A stretch of 40,066 nt of DNA, from the NCBI GenBank assembly GCA_027008645.1, contig JALVEE010000067.1:1-40066 (forward strand), in the 5' to 3' direction. Source of the DNA: Saprospiraceae bacterium (GTDB lineage Bacteria > Bacteroidota > Bacteroidia > Chitinophagales > Saprospiraceae). The notes beneath the pieces are model-generated. The model worked only from the letters and a program-made list of their open reading frames with translations. It was not told the origin of the DNA and ran no database searches. The position numbers were made by a program, and so were the translations under genes. Positions 9,302 to 17,398 of this stretch are shown in pieces; position 1 is the first letter of the stretch, and every line of letters starts with the position of its first letter.

Positions 9302-10159
9302 ATGCGTCAGCTTAAGATTGAAAATAAAATAACCAATAGGGAAAATCAGTCGCTCGACAGATATCTTAGTGATATTAGTAAGATTGATTTATTGCTTCCT
9401 GAAGAGGAGGCTGCTTTAGCTGCCAGGATACGAGAAGGAGATGAAGAGGCTTTGGAAAAATTGACCAAGTCTAATTTGAGATTCGTAGTTTCTGTTGCCA
9501 AACAATACCAAAACCAAGGACTGTCTTTGAGTGACTTGATAAATGAAGGTAATGTCGGTTTGATGAAAGCAGCCAAAAGGTTTGATGAAACAAAGGGATT
9601 TAAGTTTATATCATATGCTGTTTGGTGGATAAGACAATCTATACTTCAAGCAATAGTTGAATATTCGAGGATAGTAAGGCTACCGGTTAATAAAGCCACA
9701 ATGTACAACAGAGTTCAAAAGGCTTTAGCTTCATTTATCCAAGAATATGAAAGGAGACCGAGCAATGAAGAGTTGGCAGAGATGATGGAAGTTTCACCGG
9801 AAGAAATAAAAAAAATCCTTTCTCTTGGTACTAATCAAGTATCATTTGATGCTCCTATTTCAAATGAGGATAGTGATACGACTATGATAGATATTTTCGT
9901 GAATAAAGATTATAAACATACTGATGAAGAATTGTTGTTGGAATCAGTATCGATTGATATCCTCTCAAGTCTTTCTGTTTTGAGTCTCAGGGAAAAAGAG
10001 ATTCTCAAAGATTATTTTGGCTTGGACGGAAGACCTGAGCTGAATTTGGAAGAAATATCAGAAAAAATCGGACTGACACGCGAAAGAGTGAGGCAAGTAA
10101 AAGAAAGAGCACTCCGCCGCTTGCGTAAATCCTATAATAGAAATATTTACAAAAGATAG
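9302..10159 (+). CDS. rpoD: Primary RNA polymerase sigma factor RpoD/SigA
   Basis: This is the housekeeping sigma-70 factor that directs RNA polymerase to -33/-7 promoters. At 285 residues it is the compact Bacteroidota form that lacks region 1.1. Region 1.2 shows S-L-D-R-Y-L-S-D-I, region 2 shows L-I-N-E-G-N-V-G-L-M-K-A-A-K-R-F-D and Y-A-V-W-W-I-R-Q-S-I, region 3 contains R-R-P-S-N-E-E-L-A, and region 4 ends with T-R-E-R-V-R-Q-V-K-E-R-A-L-R-R-L-R. The ATG at 9302 is the only sensible start. The 140 bases before it are very AT-rich, with no exact TAnnTTTG match. The gene runs tail to tail into porX, with only 5 bases between the stop codons. Confidence 0.95.
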   Translation: MRQLKIENKITNRENQSLDRYLSDISKIDLLLPEEEAALAARIREGDEEALEKLTKSNLRFVVSVAKQYQNQGLSLSDLINEGNVGLMKAAKRFDETKGFKFISYAVWWIRQSILQAIVEYSRIVRLPVNKATMYNRVQKALASFIQEYERRPSNEELAEMMEVSPEEIKKILSLGTNQVSFDAPISNEDSDTTMIDIFVNKDYKHTDEELLLESVSIDILSSLSVLSLREKEILKDYFGLDGRPELNLEEISEKIGLTRERVRQVKERALRRLRKSYNRNIYKR

Positions 10160-10164
10160 AAACC

Positions 10165-11721
10165 TTATCTTGGTCTTAATGTGATTACCGGACATATTAT
10201 TTCTTCCATAGATATACCACCATGCTGGAACGTGTCATTGTACAATCTGTTATAATAATTGTAATTATTTGGGTACAGGAAATAAATATCCTCTTTTGCA
10301 AATATATACCTTGTGCTTACATTGGGTCTTGGTAGCCCCACTTTCTCAGGTTTGTCTATAAGGAAAACATCTTTTTGATTGAACTGAATGTTTTTTCCCA
10401 TTTTATACCTCAAATTTGTGGTTGTATTTTTGTCTCCGATTACTTTAGAAGGAGTTTTTACCCTTATTGTACCGTGGTCGGTTGTTATTATGACTTTTAC
10501 ATTTTTCGTACTAAGGTATTCCAAGGTTTGATATAAAGGAGAGTTTTTAAACCAAGACAGTGCAAGAGAGCGATATGCTTTTTCGTCACTGGCCAATGCT
10601 TTTAAAACATCCATTTCTGTCCTCGCGTGTGATAACATATCAATAAAATTATATACCAAAACAGTCAAGTCATAATTCAAGATATTACTTGCATTGTCAA
10701 GAACTTGTTTGGCGGATTTGGTATTTAGTATTTTTGCATACTGAACCTTTACATCTTTTCTGAACTTTCTCTTTATTTGTTCATTGAGCAAATCTTCTTC
10801 ATGATTGTTTTTTCCACCATCTTCAAAATCATTTACCCACCAATCCGGATACAGTCTGTCTATATCATAAGGTGTTAGTCCTGAAAAAATTGCATTCCTG
10901 CTATATTGGGTTGTGGTTGGCAGGATACTGAAAAAAGCATCTTCGCTTTCTTTGATAAAATATTTCAAAACAAGAGGTTCGAATACTTTCCATTGGTCAA
11001 ATCTGAGATTGTCCAAAAGAATCATGACTGTCGGTGTGTCGTTTTTTATTTTTGGAAATACAAATTTACTCATCAATTCATGTGACAGTACAGGTTTATT
11101 ATCCTCTGAGTTGTGCCAATCGTAATAATTTTTTGATATAAATTTAGAAAACTCGGCATTGGCTTGATTTTTTTGCATTGATAGTATATCCGCCATTTCG
11201 CTTATATCGCTGTGATCCAACTTCAGTTCCCATTTGATCAATTGCAGATACGTCTCAATCCATTCGTCATATTTAAGTCCGCTACCTATTTTCATAATTA
11301 TATCCCTGAATTCTTGCTGGTATTCAGAAGTTGTTTTTTCACGAACCAATCTGTGATTGTCGATTATTTTTTTTAAACTAAGGAGTATTTGATTAGGGTT
11401 AACAGGCTTAATCAGATAATCGTCGATTTGAGAGCCAATGGCTTCTTCCATGATATTTTCCGCTTCGTTTTTTGTAATCATAACAACAGGGACAATAGGT
11501 CTGATTTCTTTTATCTTGCTCAATGTTTCCAGTCCTGTTAAACCCGGCATTGATTCATCTAAGAATATTATATCTATTTGGTCATCATTTTTGATTATTT
11601 CCAATGCGTCATAGCCATTGCTGACAGATTCTACTTCGTAACCTTTTTTATTTAGGAAGAATAATTGTGGCTTTAAAGTTTCTATTTCATCATCCACCCA
11701 TAATATTTTTATACTACTCAT
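10165..11721 (-). CDS. porX: T9SS response regulator PorX (REC-PglZ)
   Basis: PorX is the response regulator of the PorX-PorY system, which controls type IX secretion genes. In Porphyromonas it works with the ECF sigma factor SigP, and its PglZ domain has been reported to be a zinc phosphodiesterase acting on oligonucleotides. The 518-residue product starts with a receiver domain: acidic pair Asp10-Asp11, phospho-acceptor Asp55 in F-L-D-E-S-M-P-G, Thr83, Lys105. A helical linker follows, then a PglZ/alkaline-phosphatase-like domain with L-L-D-N-L-R-F-D, S-I-L-P-T-T-T-Q-Y-S, I-T-T-D-H-G-T and a final H-G-G-I-S-M-E-E. No DNA-binding domain is present, as expected. No porY kinase or sigP is in the window. 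Its location near porU/porV/gldJ supports the call. Confidence 0.93.
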   Translation of the reverse strand: MSSIKILWVDDEIETLKPQLFFLNKKGYEVESVSNGYDALEIIKNDDQIDIIFLDESMPGLTGLETLSKIKEIRPIVPVVMITKNEAENIMEEAIGSQIDDYLIKPVNPNQILLSLKKIIDNHRLVREKTTSEYQQEFRDIIMKIGSGLKYDEWIETYLQLIKWELKLDHSDISEMADILSMQKNQANAEFSKFISKNYYDWHNSEDNKPVLSHELMSKFVFPKIKNDTPTVMILLDNLRFDQWKVFEPLVLKYFIKESEDAFFSILPTTTQYSRNAIFSGLTPYDIDRLYPDWWVNDFEDGGKNNHEEDLLNEQIKRKFRKDVKVQYAKILNTKSAKQVLDNASNILNYDLTVLVYNFIDMLSHARTEMDVLKALASDEKAYRSLALSWFKNSPLYQTLEYLSTKNVKVIITTDHGTIRVKTPSKVIGDKNTTTNLRYKMGKNIQFNQKDVFLIDKPEKVGLPRPNVSTRYIFAKEDIYFLYPNNYNYYNRLYNDTFQHGGISMEEIICPVITLRPR

Positions 11722-11760
11722 TATTTTTTATTTATTTAAAAATTTTGTGAGAACAATAAA

Positions 11761-11779
11761 CTTAACGATATTTGTTAAG
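11761..11779. promoter_or_regulatory. Dyad in the divergent porX / HD-gene promoter region
   Basis: CTTAAC at 11761-11766 and GTTAAG at 11774-11779 form a perfect inverted repeat with a 7-base centre. It overlaps GATATTTG, a one-mismatch -7 box, 14 bases before the ATG of the HD gene and 40 bases before porX. It could be an operator, but AT-rich dyads also arise by chance. Confidence 0.25.
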
Positions 11780-11792
11780 ATTATATTTTAAT

Positions 11793-12983
11793 ATGAAAAA
11801 AAAGAAAATTTTTAATGACCCTTTGTATGGTTTAATCGGGTTTGATCATGAGATTATTTACAAACTAATTGATCATCCGTATTTCCAAAGGTTGAGGAGG
11901 ATTAAACAGATGGGGCTCTCGGATTATATTTATCCCGGAGCTGTTCATACGCGTTTTCAGCATAGCTTGGGAGCATTGTACTTGATGAAAAAGAGTATTG
12001 AGTCTCTCAAATGGAAAGGAGTCAAGATCAGCGATGAGGAATATAAGGCAGTGAGTATCGCTATCTTGCTGCACGATATCGGACATGGACCTTTTTCTCA
12101 TGCATTGGAAGGTATATTTATCTCGATTGGACACGAAGAGATAACCCTTAAAATAATGGAGAAGCTGAATGTTGAGTTTGGAGGCGAATTGGGTCTGGCA
12201 ATAGATATATTTAGGGATAAGTATCCTCGAAAGTTTTTTAAGCAGCTTATCTCCGGACAACTCGATGTTGATAGATTGGATTATCTTACAAGAGATAGTT
12301 TTTATACGGGAGTTGCAGAGGGGGTGATTGGGTATGACAGGATTATTGCTATGTTGAATGTAGTAGATGATAAGCTTGTAGTCGAAGAAAAAGCTATTTA
12401 TTCAATAGAGAAGTTTTTAGTCGCACGAAAAATTATGTATTGGCAGGTTTATTTGCACAAAACATCCTTATCTGCTGAAAATATGATTTATCATCTATTC
12501 GACTATATAATTAATGAAGCGGGGAATATGGATAAATCGTCATTGCCATTGTCATTGCAAAGAATAATAGCAGAAAATAATGTTGATAGACAATTGGAAT
12601 ATTTTATTAAATTGGATGACTCCGATATATTATATGCGATAAAAAATTTAATGGATTCCGGAGATTCATTTGTTAGTTTTATGTCAAATGGACTAATAAA
12701 AAGACAACTTTTAAAAATTTTGTTAAAAAATGTTAAAATAAATAGTGACTACTTAGAATCGATACGTCTTAATGTTGAAAAAAGATATAGATTTAACAAA
12801 AATGTGCTTAAAAGGCTGGTGTTTACGGGGGAAGTGTCAAATGAGTCATATAGTGAAAAACAAGACGAAATCGAATTTTTACTGAAATCAGGCGATACTA
12901 TTAAATTAAGTGAATTTGCCCCAATGACATCATATAGTTCAAAAAGTGTTAAATATTTTGTTTTGTTTCCTGAATATGCTTAA
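11793..12983 (+). CDS. HD-domain phosphohydrolase (dNTPase-like, COG1078)
   Basis: This is a metal-dependent HD-superfamily phosphohydrolase related to deoxynucleoside triphosphate triphosphohydrolases. The exact substrate of this bacterial branch is not settled. In the 396-residue product the metal ligands are visible: H-T-R-F-Q-H at 52-57, the HD pair at 94-95 in L-L-H-D-I-G-H-G-P-F-S-H, and D-V-D-R-L-D-Y at 158-164. The typical opening D-P-L-Y-G and F-Q-R-L-R-R-I-K-Q-M is also present. The frame extends to a TTG at 11772, but the ATG at 11793 matches the family start. It is divergent from porX across about 70 bases. Its stop codon overlaps the -7 box of the next gene, so the two are probably separate transcripts. 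Confidence 0.88.
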   Translation: MKKKKIFNDPLYGLIGFDHEIIYKLIDHPYFQRLRRIKQMGLSDYIYPGAVHTRFQHSLGALYLMKKSIESLKWKGVKISDEEYKAVSIAILLHDIGHGPFSHALEGIFISIGHEEITLKIMEKLNVEFGGELGLAIDIFRDKYPRKFFKQLISGQLDVDRLDYLTRDSFYTGVAEGVIGYDRIIAMLNVVDDKLVVEEKAIYSIEKFLVARKIMYWQVYLHKTSLSAENMIYHLFDYIINEAGNMDKSSLPLSLQRIIAENNVDRQLEYFIKLDDSDILYAIKNLMDSGDSFVSFMSNGLIKRQLLKILLKNVKINSDYLESIRLNVEKRYRFNKNVLKRLVFTGEVSNESYSEKQDEIEFLLKSGDTIKLSEFAPMTSYSSKSVKYFVLFPEYA

Positions 12984-12988
12984 TTTTG
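12957..12988 (+). promoter_or_regulatory. Promoter of the PGBD repeat-protein gene
   Basis: TTTG at 12957-12960 and TAATTTTG at 12981-12988 with a 20-base spacer are an excellent match to the Bacteroidota consensus. The -7 box lies on the stop codon of the HD gene. The predicted leader is about 48 bases. Confidence 0.6.
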
Positions 12989-13042
12989 CAAAATCTATAT
13001 TAAACTTTATTATTAATTAATTTTAACAAAATCAACTTGATT

Positions 13043-14299
13043 ATGAAAAAAATGAATTTACTTTTATCTGTTGCGTTTATGTTGATGGCATTTGTGTCAT
13101 TTGCTCAACCGGGCGCAGACTTAAAAAACCCTGAGTCAGGAAAATGTTATGCTAAATGTTTGATTCCTGCAAAGTATGAAACAGTATCTGTTCCAGTTGT
13201 AATTAGAGAAGCTTCAATGAAGGTTAATATTTCGCCTGCTACATTTGCTTCTGCATCTGAGCAAATATTGGCGAAAGAAGGAGCTAAAGCTTATTCAGCT
13301 ACTTCAGCTACTTTCGAAACAGCAAGTAAAAGCTTGTTGAAAAAAGATGGCTACAAAGTATTAACAGTAGTTCCTGCTAAATTTGAAACTCAATCTGAGC
13401 AAGAATTAGTACAAGAGGCTTATAAGATTGCAAGAGTTATTCCTGCAACTTATAAAACAGAATCATTCCAATTAATGGTTAAGCCTGCTTATACTACTTA
13501 TCAAAAGAAGCCTGCTCAATACAGAACAGAGACAGAAACAATAGAAACTGTACCTGCAAGTACCAAGTGGGTTAAGAAAAAATCAAAAGACAACTGTTTG
13601 TCTGCTGACCCAAGCGACTGTATGATCTGGTGTTTGGTTGAAGTACCTGCTCAATACAGAACTATAACTAAAAGTGTAAGAGTTGGATGTGAAGACGGAT
13701 GGATGCAAAAAGGAGACGACTGTGTAAAGGCTGTAAAAGTTGACGCGGTTTATAAGTCTTATACAAAGAAAGTTGTAGATCAACCTGCAAGAGTTGAATA
13801 TACAGATGTTCCTGCTAAGTATAAAACAAGAACTTGGCAAAAGCTTGTTTCTGATGCGAGAGTTGAAGAAAGAACTGTTGCACCTGTTTATGAAGATTGG
13901 AAATATAAGAAGTTGGCTGCCGATGCCGGAGCAACTGAAAGTATGATTCCTGAGAAGATGGTTACAAGAACCTACAAAACTTTGGCTAACGATGCTACAT
14001 TGACAGAATCAACTATTCCTGAGAAAGTGATTAACGTTTCTAAGAGAAACTTGGTTAGCGCAGGTGGATTTACAGAGGAGTGGAGAGAAGTTGTATGTCA
14101 AGCTGACGTTACTCCTAGATTGATTGCTCAAGTACAAAGAGCGTTGATTGCAAGAGGATACAATGTAGGTGCTGCCGGAGCTGACAATGTGTTTGGTAGA
14201 GCTACAAAAGATGCTTTGATCAAATTCCAAAAAGCTGAAGGATTACCTGTTGGAAATCTTGACTTCGAAACATTGAAAGCATTAGGTATTAAGCAATAA
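13043..14299 (+). CDS. Secreted repeat protein with C-terminal PGBD domain
   Basis: This 418-residue envelope protein probably anchors to peptidoglycan, but its role is unknown. A signal peptide ends V-S-F-A-Q near residue 22. A long region follows of degenerate units of about 20-25 residues with the theme V-P-A-x-Y-x-T-x-(S/T), and eight cysteines in pairs (G-K-C-Y-A-K-C, D-N-C, S-D-C-M-I-W-C, G-C-E-D-G-W, D-D-C-V, V-V-C-Q) that could form disulfides. The last 65 residues are a peptidoglycan-binding PGBD fold (L-I-A-Q-V-Q-R-A-L-I-A-R-G-Y, F-G-R-A-T-K-D-A-L, F-Q-K-A-E-G-L). The frame opens at a TTG at 13037, but the ATG at 13043 starts the signal peptide. The next gene is a close paralog with a different end domain. 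It has its own promoter and terminator. Confidence 0.85.
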   Translation: MKKMNLLLSVAFMLMAFVSFAQPGADLKNPESGKCYAKCLIPAKYETVSVPVVIREASMKVNISPATFASASEQILAKEGAKAYSATSATFETASKSLLKKDGYKVLTVVPAKFETQSEQELVQEAYKIARVIPATYKTESFQLMVKPAYTTYQKKPAQYRTETETIETVPASTKWVKKKSKDNCLSADPSDCMIWCLVEVPAQYRTITKSVRVGCEDGWMQKGDDCVKAVKVDAVYKSYTKKVVDQPARVEYTDVPAKYKTRTWQKLVSDARVEERTVAPVYEDWKYKKLAADAGATESMIPEKMVTRTYKTLANDATLTESTIPEKVINVSKRNLVSAGGFTEEWREVVCQADVTPRLIAQVQRALIARGYNVGAAGADNVFGRATKDALIKFQKAEGLPVGNLDFETLKALGIKQ

Positions 14300-14327
14300 T
14301 TTATTGACTTTATGTTGTGAAATAATT

Positions 14328-14362
14328 GAGGCTCTTTTCTTTTGGGAAAGAGTCTCTTTTTT
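14328..14362 (+). terminator. Terminator of the PGBD repeat-protein gene
   Basis: A 12-pair stem with two G-T pairs (14328-14339 with 14345-14356) is followed by a T-run. It separates the two paralogs into independent transcripts. Confidence 0.8.
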
Positions 14363-14421
14363 GGAAATATTATTGATTAAATGCTCTAAAAGGAGGAAAA
14401 ATAAAATACATTCCAATAAAT

Positions 14422-14453
14422 TTTGTGTATTCCAAATATATTATTTAACTTTG
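14422..14453 (+). promoter_or_regulatory. Promoter of the OmpA-tailed paralog
   Basis: TTTG at 14422-14425 and TAACTTTG at 14446-14453 are 20 bases apart, the same spacing as in the promoter of the first paralog. The predicted leader to the ATG at 14490 is about 30 bases. The last bases before both ATGs are also alike (AAAATCA, then TGATT before ATG). Confidence 0.6.
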
Positions 14454-14489
14454 AACAAATTATTCTTTTAAATAAAAATCAGCCTGATT

Positions 14490-14544
14490 ATGAAAAAAAT
14501 CACAACTTTATTAACCGTATCCCTCGTATTTATGGCGAATTTTG
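14490..14544 (+). other. Signal-peptide coding stretch, out of frame with its gene
   Basis: From the ATG at 14490 the reading is M-K-K-I-T-T-L-L-T-V-S-L-V-F-M-A-N-F, a signal-peptide start. It then runs out of frame with the following mature protein. Removing one T from the four at 14540-14543 joins it to L-S-F-A-Q-P-G and gives a complete signal peptide with cleavage after S-F-A, exactly as in the upstream paralog. So there is a one-base insertion here, either a real mutation, a sequence error or, least likely, programmed slippage. Indels in the earlier A-run do not repair it, because that frame meets a stop. Confidence 0.8.
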
Positions 14545-15906
14545 TCATTCGCACAACCGGGACCGGATTTAACGAATCCTCAAGCAGGAAAATGTTATGC
14601 TAAATGTTTGATTCCTGCAAAAATCGAAACAATATCAGTACCAGTAACTATTAGGGAAGCATCTTCAAGAGTAAATATTACTCCCGCTACTTTTGCTTCC
14701 GCATCAGAAAAAATATTGGCAAAAGAAGGAGCTAAGGCTTATTCTGCTACATCAGCAACATTTGAGACTGCCAGCAAAAGCGTTTTGTCAAAAGAGGGGT
14801 ATAAAGTATTAACAGTAGTTCCCGCTAAATTTGAGACTCAGTCCGAGCAACAAATGGTGCAAGAGGCTTATAAAATTGCAAGAGTTATTCCTGCAACTTA
14901 TAAAACAGAATCATTCCAATTAATGGTTAAGCCTGCTTATACTACTTACCAAAAGAAACCTGCTCAATATAGAACTGAGACAGAAACAATTGAAACAGTA
15001 CCTGCAAGTACTAAGTGGGTCAAGAAAAAATCAGGTGACAATTGTTTGTCCGCCGATCCTAGTGACTGTATGATCTGGTGTTTGGTTGAAGTGCCTGCTC
15101 AATATCGAACTGTCACAAAAAGTGTAAGAGTAGGATGTGAAGACGGTTGGATGCAAAAAGGAGATGACTGTGTTAAGGCAGTAAAAGTTGATGCGGTTTA
15201 CAAAACTTATACAAAGAAAATCGTTGATCAACCTGCAAGAGTCGAATATACCGATGTTCCCGCTAAATATAAAACAAGAACTTGGCAAAAACTTGTTTCC
15301 GAGGCAAGAGTTGAAGAAAGAGCTGTCGCTCCCGTGTATAAAGATTGGAAATATAAGAAGTTGGCTACCGATGCCGGAGCAACTGAAAGTATGATTCCTG
15401 AAAAAATGGTTACAAGAACTTATAAAACTTTAGCCAGTGATGCATCGCTTACCGAAACTCCGGTTGATGCAAAAGTTATTAATATCACAAAAACTAATAC
15501 AGTAAGTCCTGAAGGATTTACCGTACAATGGAAAGAAATTAAATGTGAGCTTGTAGAATACAATCCACTACCAATTAACTGGAATCTTAATAGTGCTACC
15601 TTGACAAGAGGAGCAAAACAAATAATTGATTCAAGATTGTTGCCATTGTTGAAAACCGGCGTAACTGTCGAATTGGCTTCACATACAGATTCAAGAGGTT
15701 CTGATTCTTTTAATCAAGATTTGTCTGATAGAAGAGCTAATGCCGTGAGGACTTATTTGATCTCAAAAGGAATCAATCCTAACCAATTAATTGCAAAAGG
15801 ATATGGAGAGACAAGATTGAAGAACAGATGCTCCAATGGCGTACAATGTACAGAGCAAGAGCATTTGGTAAACAGGCGTACAGAATTTAGAGTGATTAAT
15901 AGATAA
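14542..15906 (+). CDS. Repeat protein with C-terminal OmpA domain (5' frameshift)
   Basis: This is a tandem paralog of the gene at 13043. It shares the same repeat region (V-P-A-x-Y-x-T units and the same eight cysteines) over about 330 residues, but ends in an OmpA/MotB-type peptidoglycan-binding domain instead of PGBD. The OmpA part shows A-S-H-T-D-S-R-G, L-S-D-R-R-A-N-A-V, L-I-S-K-G-I, G-Y-G-E and N-R-R-T-E-F-R-V, plus a Cys pair in N-R-C-S-N-G-V-Q-C. OmpA domains bind the diaminopimelate of peptidoglycan, so this should be a periplasmic or outer-membrane anchor. The open frame begins at a TTG at 14542, but that would lack most of the signal peptide. The intended start is the ATG at 14490, cut off by a one-base frameshift. 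It ends at a good terminator. Confidence 0.85.
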   Translation: MSFAQPGPDLTNPQAGKCYAKCLIPAKIETISVPVTIREASSRVNITPATFASASEKILAKEGAKAYSATSATFETASKSVLSKEGYKVLTVVPAKFETQSEQQMVQEAYKIARVIPATYKTESFQLMVKPAYTTYQKKPAQYRTETETIETVPASTKWVKKKSGDNCLSADPSDCMIWCLVEVPAQYRTVTKSVRVGCEDGWMQKGDDCVKAVKVDAVYKTYTKKIVDQPARVEYTDVPAKYKTRTWQKLVSEARVEERAVAPVYKDWKYKKLATDAGATESMIPEKMVTRTYKTLASDASLTETPVDAKVINITKTNTVSPEGFTVQWKEIKCELVEYNPLPINWNLNSATLTRGAKQIIDSRLLPLLKTGVTVELASHTDSRGSDSFNQDLSDRRANAVRTYLISKGINPNQLIAKGYGETRLKNRCSNGVQCTEQEHLVNRRTEFRVINR

Positions 15907-15936
15907 TCCCAATTGTACATTAGATTTAAAAAATTT

Positions 15937-15967
15937 AAGCCTCTTCATTTTGAAGGGGCTTTTTTTG
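15937..15967 (+). terminator. Terminator of the OmpA-tailed gene
   Basis: AAGCCTCTTC at 15937-15946 pairs with GAAGGGGCTT at 15952-15961 (one G-T pair) and is followed by T7. Confidence 0.85.
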
Positions 15968-16043
15968 TATAGAATATATTTAAATTGATGCAAGAACATT
16001 AATAAATAAATGTATAAAGACTTCTTTGTTTCATACTTATTAT

Positions 16044-16051
16044 TATTTTTG
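16044..16051 (+). promoter_or_regulatory. Putative -7 box of glyA
   Basis: TATTTTTG fits TAnnTTTG and lies 18 bases before the glyA ATG. No TTTG is found at the right distance upstream, so only the -7 part is supported. Confidence 0.4.
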
Positions 16052-16068
16052 CCCTTAAAATTGTACTC

Positions 16069-17343
16069 ATGAGAGATATTGTATTTGATTTAATAAGAAA
16101 AGAGAATAAAAGACAAAGAACAGGCGCTGAATTGATAGCTTCCGAAAACTTTGTGAGCGAAAATGTATTGACTGCAATGGGCAGTGTACTGACCAATAAA
16201 TACGCCGAAGGGTATCCGGGAAAAAGATATTATGGGGGATGTGAAATTGTTGATGAGATTGAGCAATTGGCTATCGATAGATTGAAGGAATTATTTGGGG
16301 CTTCATTTGCTAATGTACAACCACATTCAGGGGCACAAGCCAATGCTGCCGTCTTTTTAGCTGTGTTGAAACCGGGAGATACCGTTTTAGGTTTTGATTT
16401 GTCTCACGGGGGACATTTGTCACATGGTTCTCCTGTTAATTTTTCAGGGAAATATTTTAGAGCTACTTTTTATGGAGTAGAGAAAGAGACCGGTATTATT
16501 GATATGGATAAAGTAGCAGAGAAAGCTAGAAAAGAAAAACCCAAATTGATTATAGCCGGAGCATCTGCATATTCCCGGGATTGGGATTTCAAACGATTTA
16601 GAGAGATTGCCGATGAAGTAGGTGCATTGCTTTTGGCAGATATTGCACATCCTGCCGGACTTATCGCAATGAAAAAGCTAAATGATCCGCTGCCTTATGC
16701 GCATATAGTTACTTCAACAACACATAAGACATTGCGGGGACCCAGAGGAGGAGTAATAATGATGGGGCAGAATTTTGACAACCCTTGGGGAGAATTGACA
16801 AAAAAAGGGAATCCAAAAAAAATGTCATTGATATTGAAGAGTGCTGTGTTTCCCGGTATGCAAGGAGGTCCATTGGAACATGTTATCGCAGCCAAAGCAG
16901 TTGCTTTTGCAGAGGCATTGACAGATAGTTATAGAAAATATATAGATCAGGTGATAAAAAATGCTCAAGTTATGGCCGGCGCATTTGTGGATAAAGGATA
17001 CAATATAATTTCCGGAGGAACAGACAATCACTTGATGTTAATTGATTTGAGAACAAAGAATATCACGGGCAAAGATGCCGAAAATGCACTGATAAAAGCT
17101 GATATTACCGTAAATAAAAATATGGTTCCCTTTGATGACCAAAGTCCTTTTGTTACTTCAGGAATGAGAATTGGTACTCCTGCAATGACATCGCGTGGAT
17201 TGGTTGAGAAAGATATACTACAATTGGTAGAATGGATTGATGAAGTGATAATGAATAAGGATAATGAAAATAAAATCAAAGCGATAAAAACCGAAGTCAA
17301 TAATTATATGGAAAAGTTTCCGCTTTTTCCTAAAGTATCATAA
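16069..17343 (+). CDS. glyA: Serine hydroxymethyltransferase
   Basis: GlyA interconverts serine and glycine with tetrahydrofolate, using PLP in the cytoplasm. It supplies one-carbon units for purine and thymidylate synthesis. The 424-residue length is normal. Key signatures are [10 protein letters not shown] near the start, [32 protein letters not shown] and the PLP lysine in [14 protein letters not shown] (about Lys220). The ATG at 16069 is well placed. It is followed by a strong terminator and then purL, a user of folate-linked purine chemistry, so the neighbourhood fits metabolically, though the two are transcribed separately. Confidence 0.97.
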   Translation: MRDIVFDLIRKENKRQRTGAELIASENFVSENVLTAMGSVLTNKYAEGYPGKRYYGGCEIVDEIEQLAIDRLKELFGASFANVQPHSGAQANAAVFLAVLKPGDTVLGFDLSHGGHLSHGSPVNFSGKYFRATFYGVEKETGIIDMDKVAEKARKEKPKLIIAGASAYSRDWDFKRFREIADEVGALLLADIAHPAGLIAMKKLNDPLPYAHIVTSTTHKTLRGPRGGVIMMGQNFDNPWGELTKKGNPKKMSLILKSAVFPGMQGGPLEHVIAAKAVAFAEALTDSYRKYIDQVIKNAQVMAGAFVDKGYNIISGGTDNHLMLIDLRTKNITGKDAENALIKADITVNKNMVPFDDQSPFVTSGMRIGTPAMTSRGLVEKDILQLVEWIDEVIMNKDNENKIKAIKTEVNNYMEKFPLFPKVS

Positions 17344-17348
17344 AAATT

Positions 17349-17373
17349 AAAGGGGCTTTGTCGCCCCTTTTTT
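17349..17373 (+). terminator. Terminator of glyA
   Basis: AAAGGGGC at 17349-17356 pairs perfectly with GCCCCTTT at 17363-17370 across a 6-base loop, followed by T. Confidence 0.88.
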
Positions 17374-17398
17374 AATATAATTTATTAAAATATTAAGT

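Noticed and set aside
14875-15420. Possible mobile element, because long identical stretches recur at 13427-13980
   Set aside because: The identity follows the reading frame of two paralogous genes, with no inverted ends, target duplication or transposase; gene duplication and conversion explain it.
17374-17398. Purine riboswitch ahead of purL
   Set aside because: Only 25 bases separate the glyA terminator from the purL start, too few for an aptamer.
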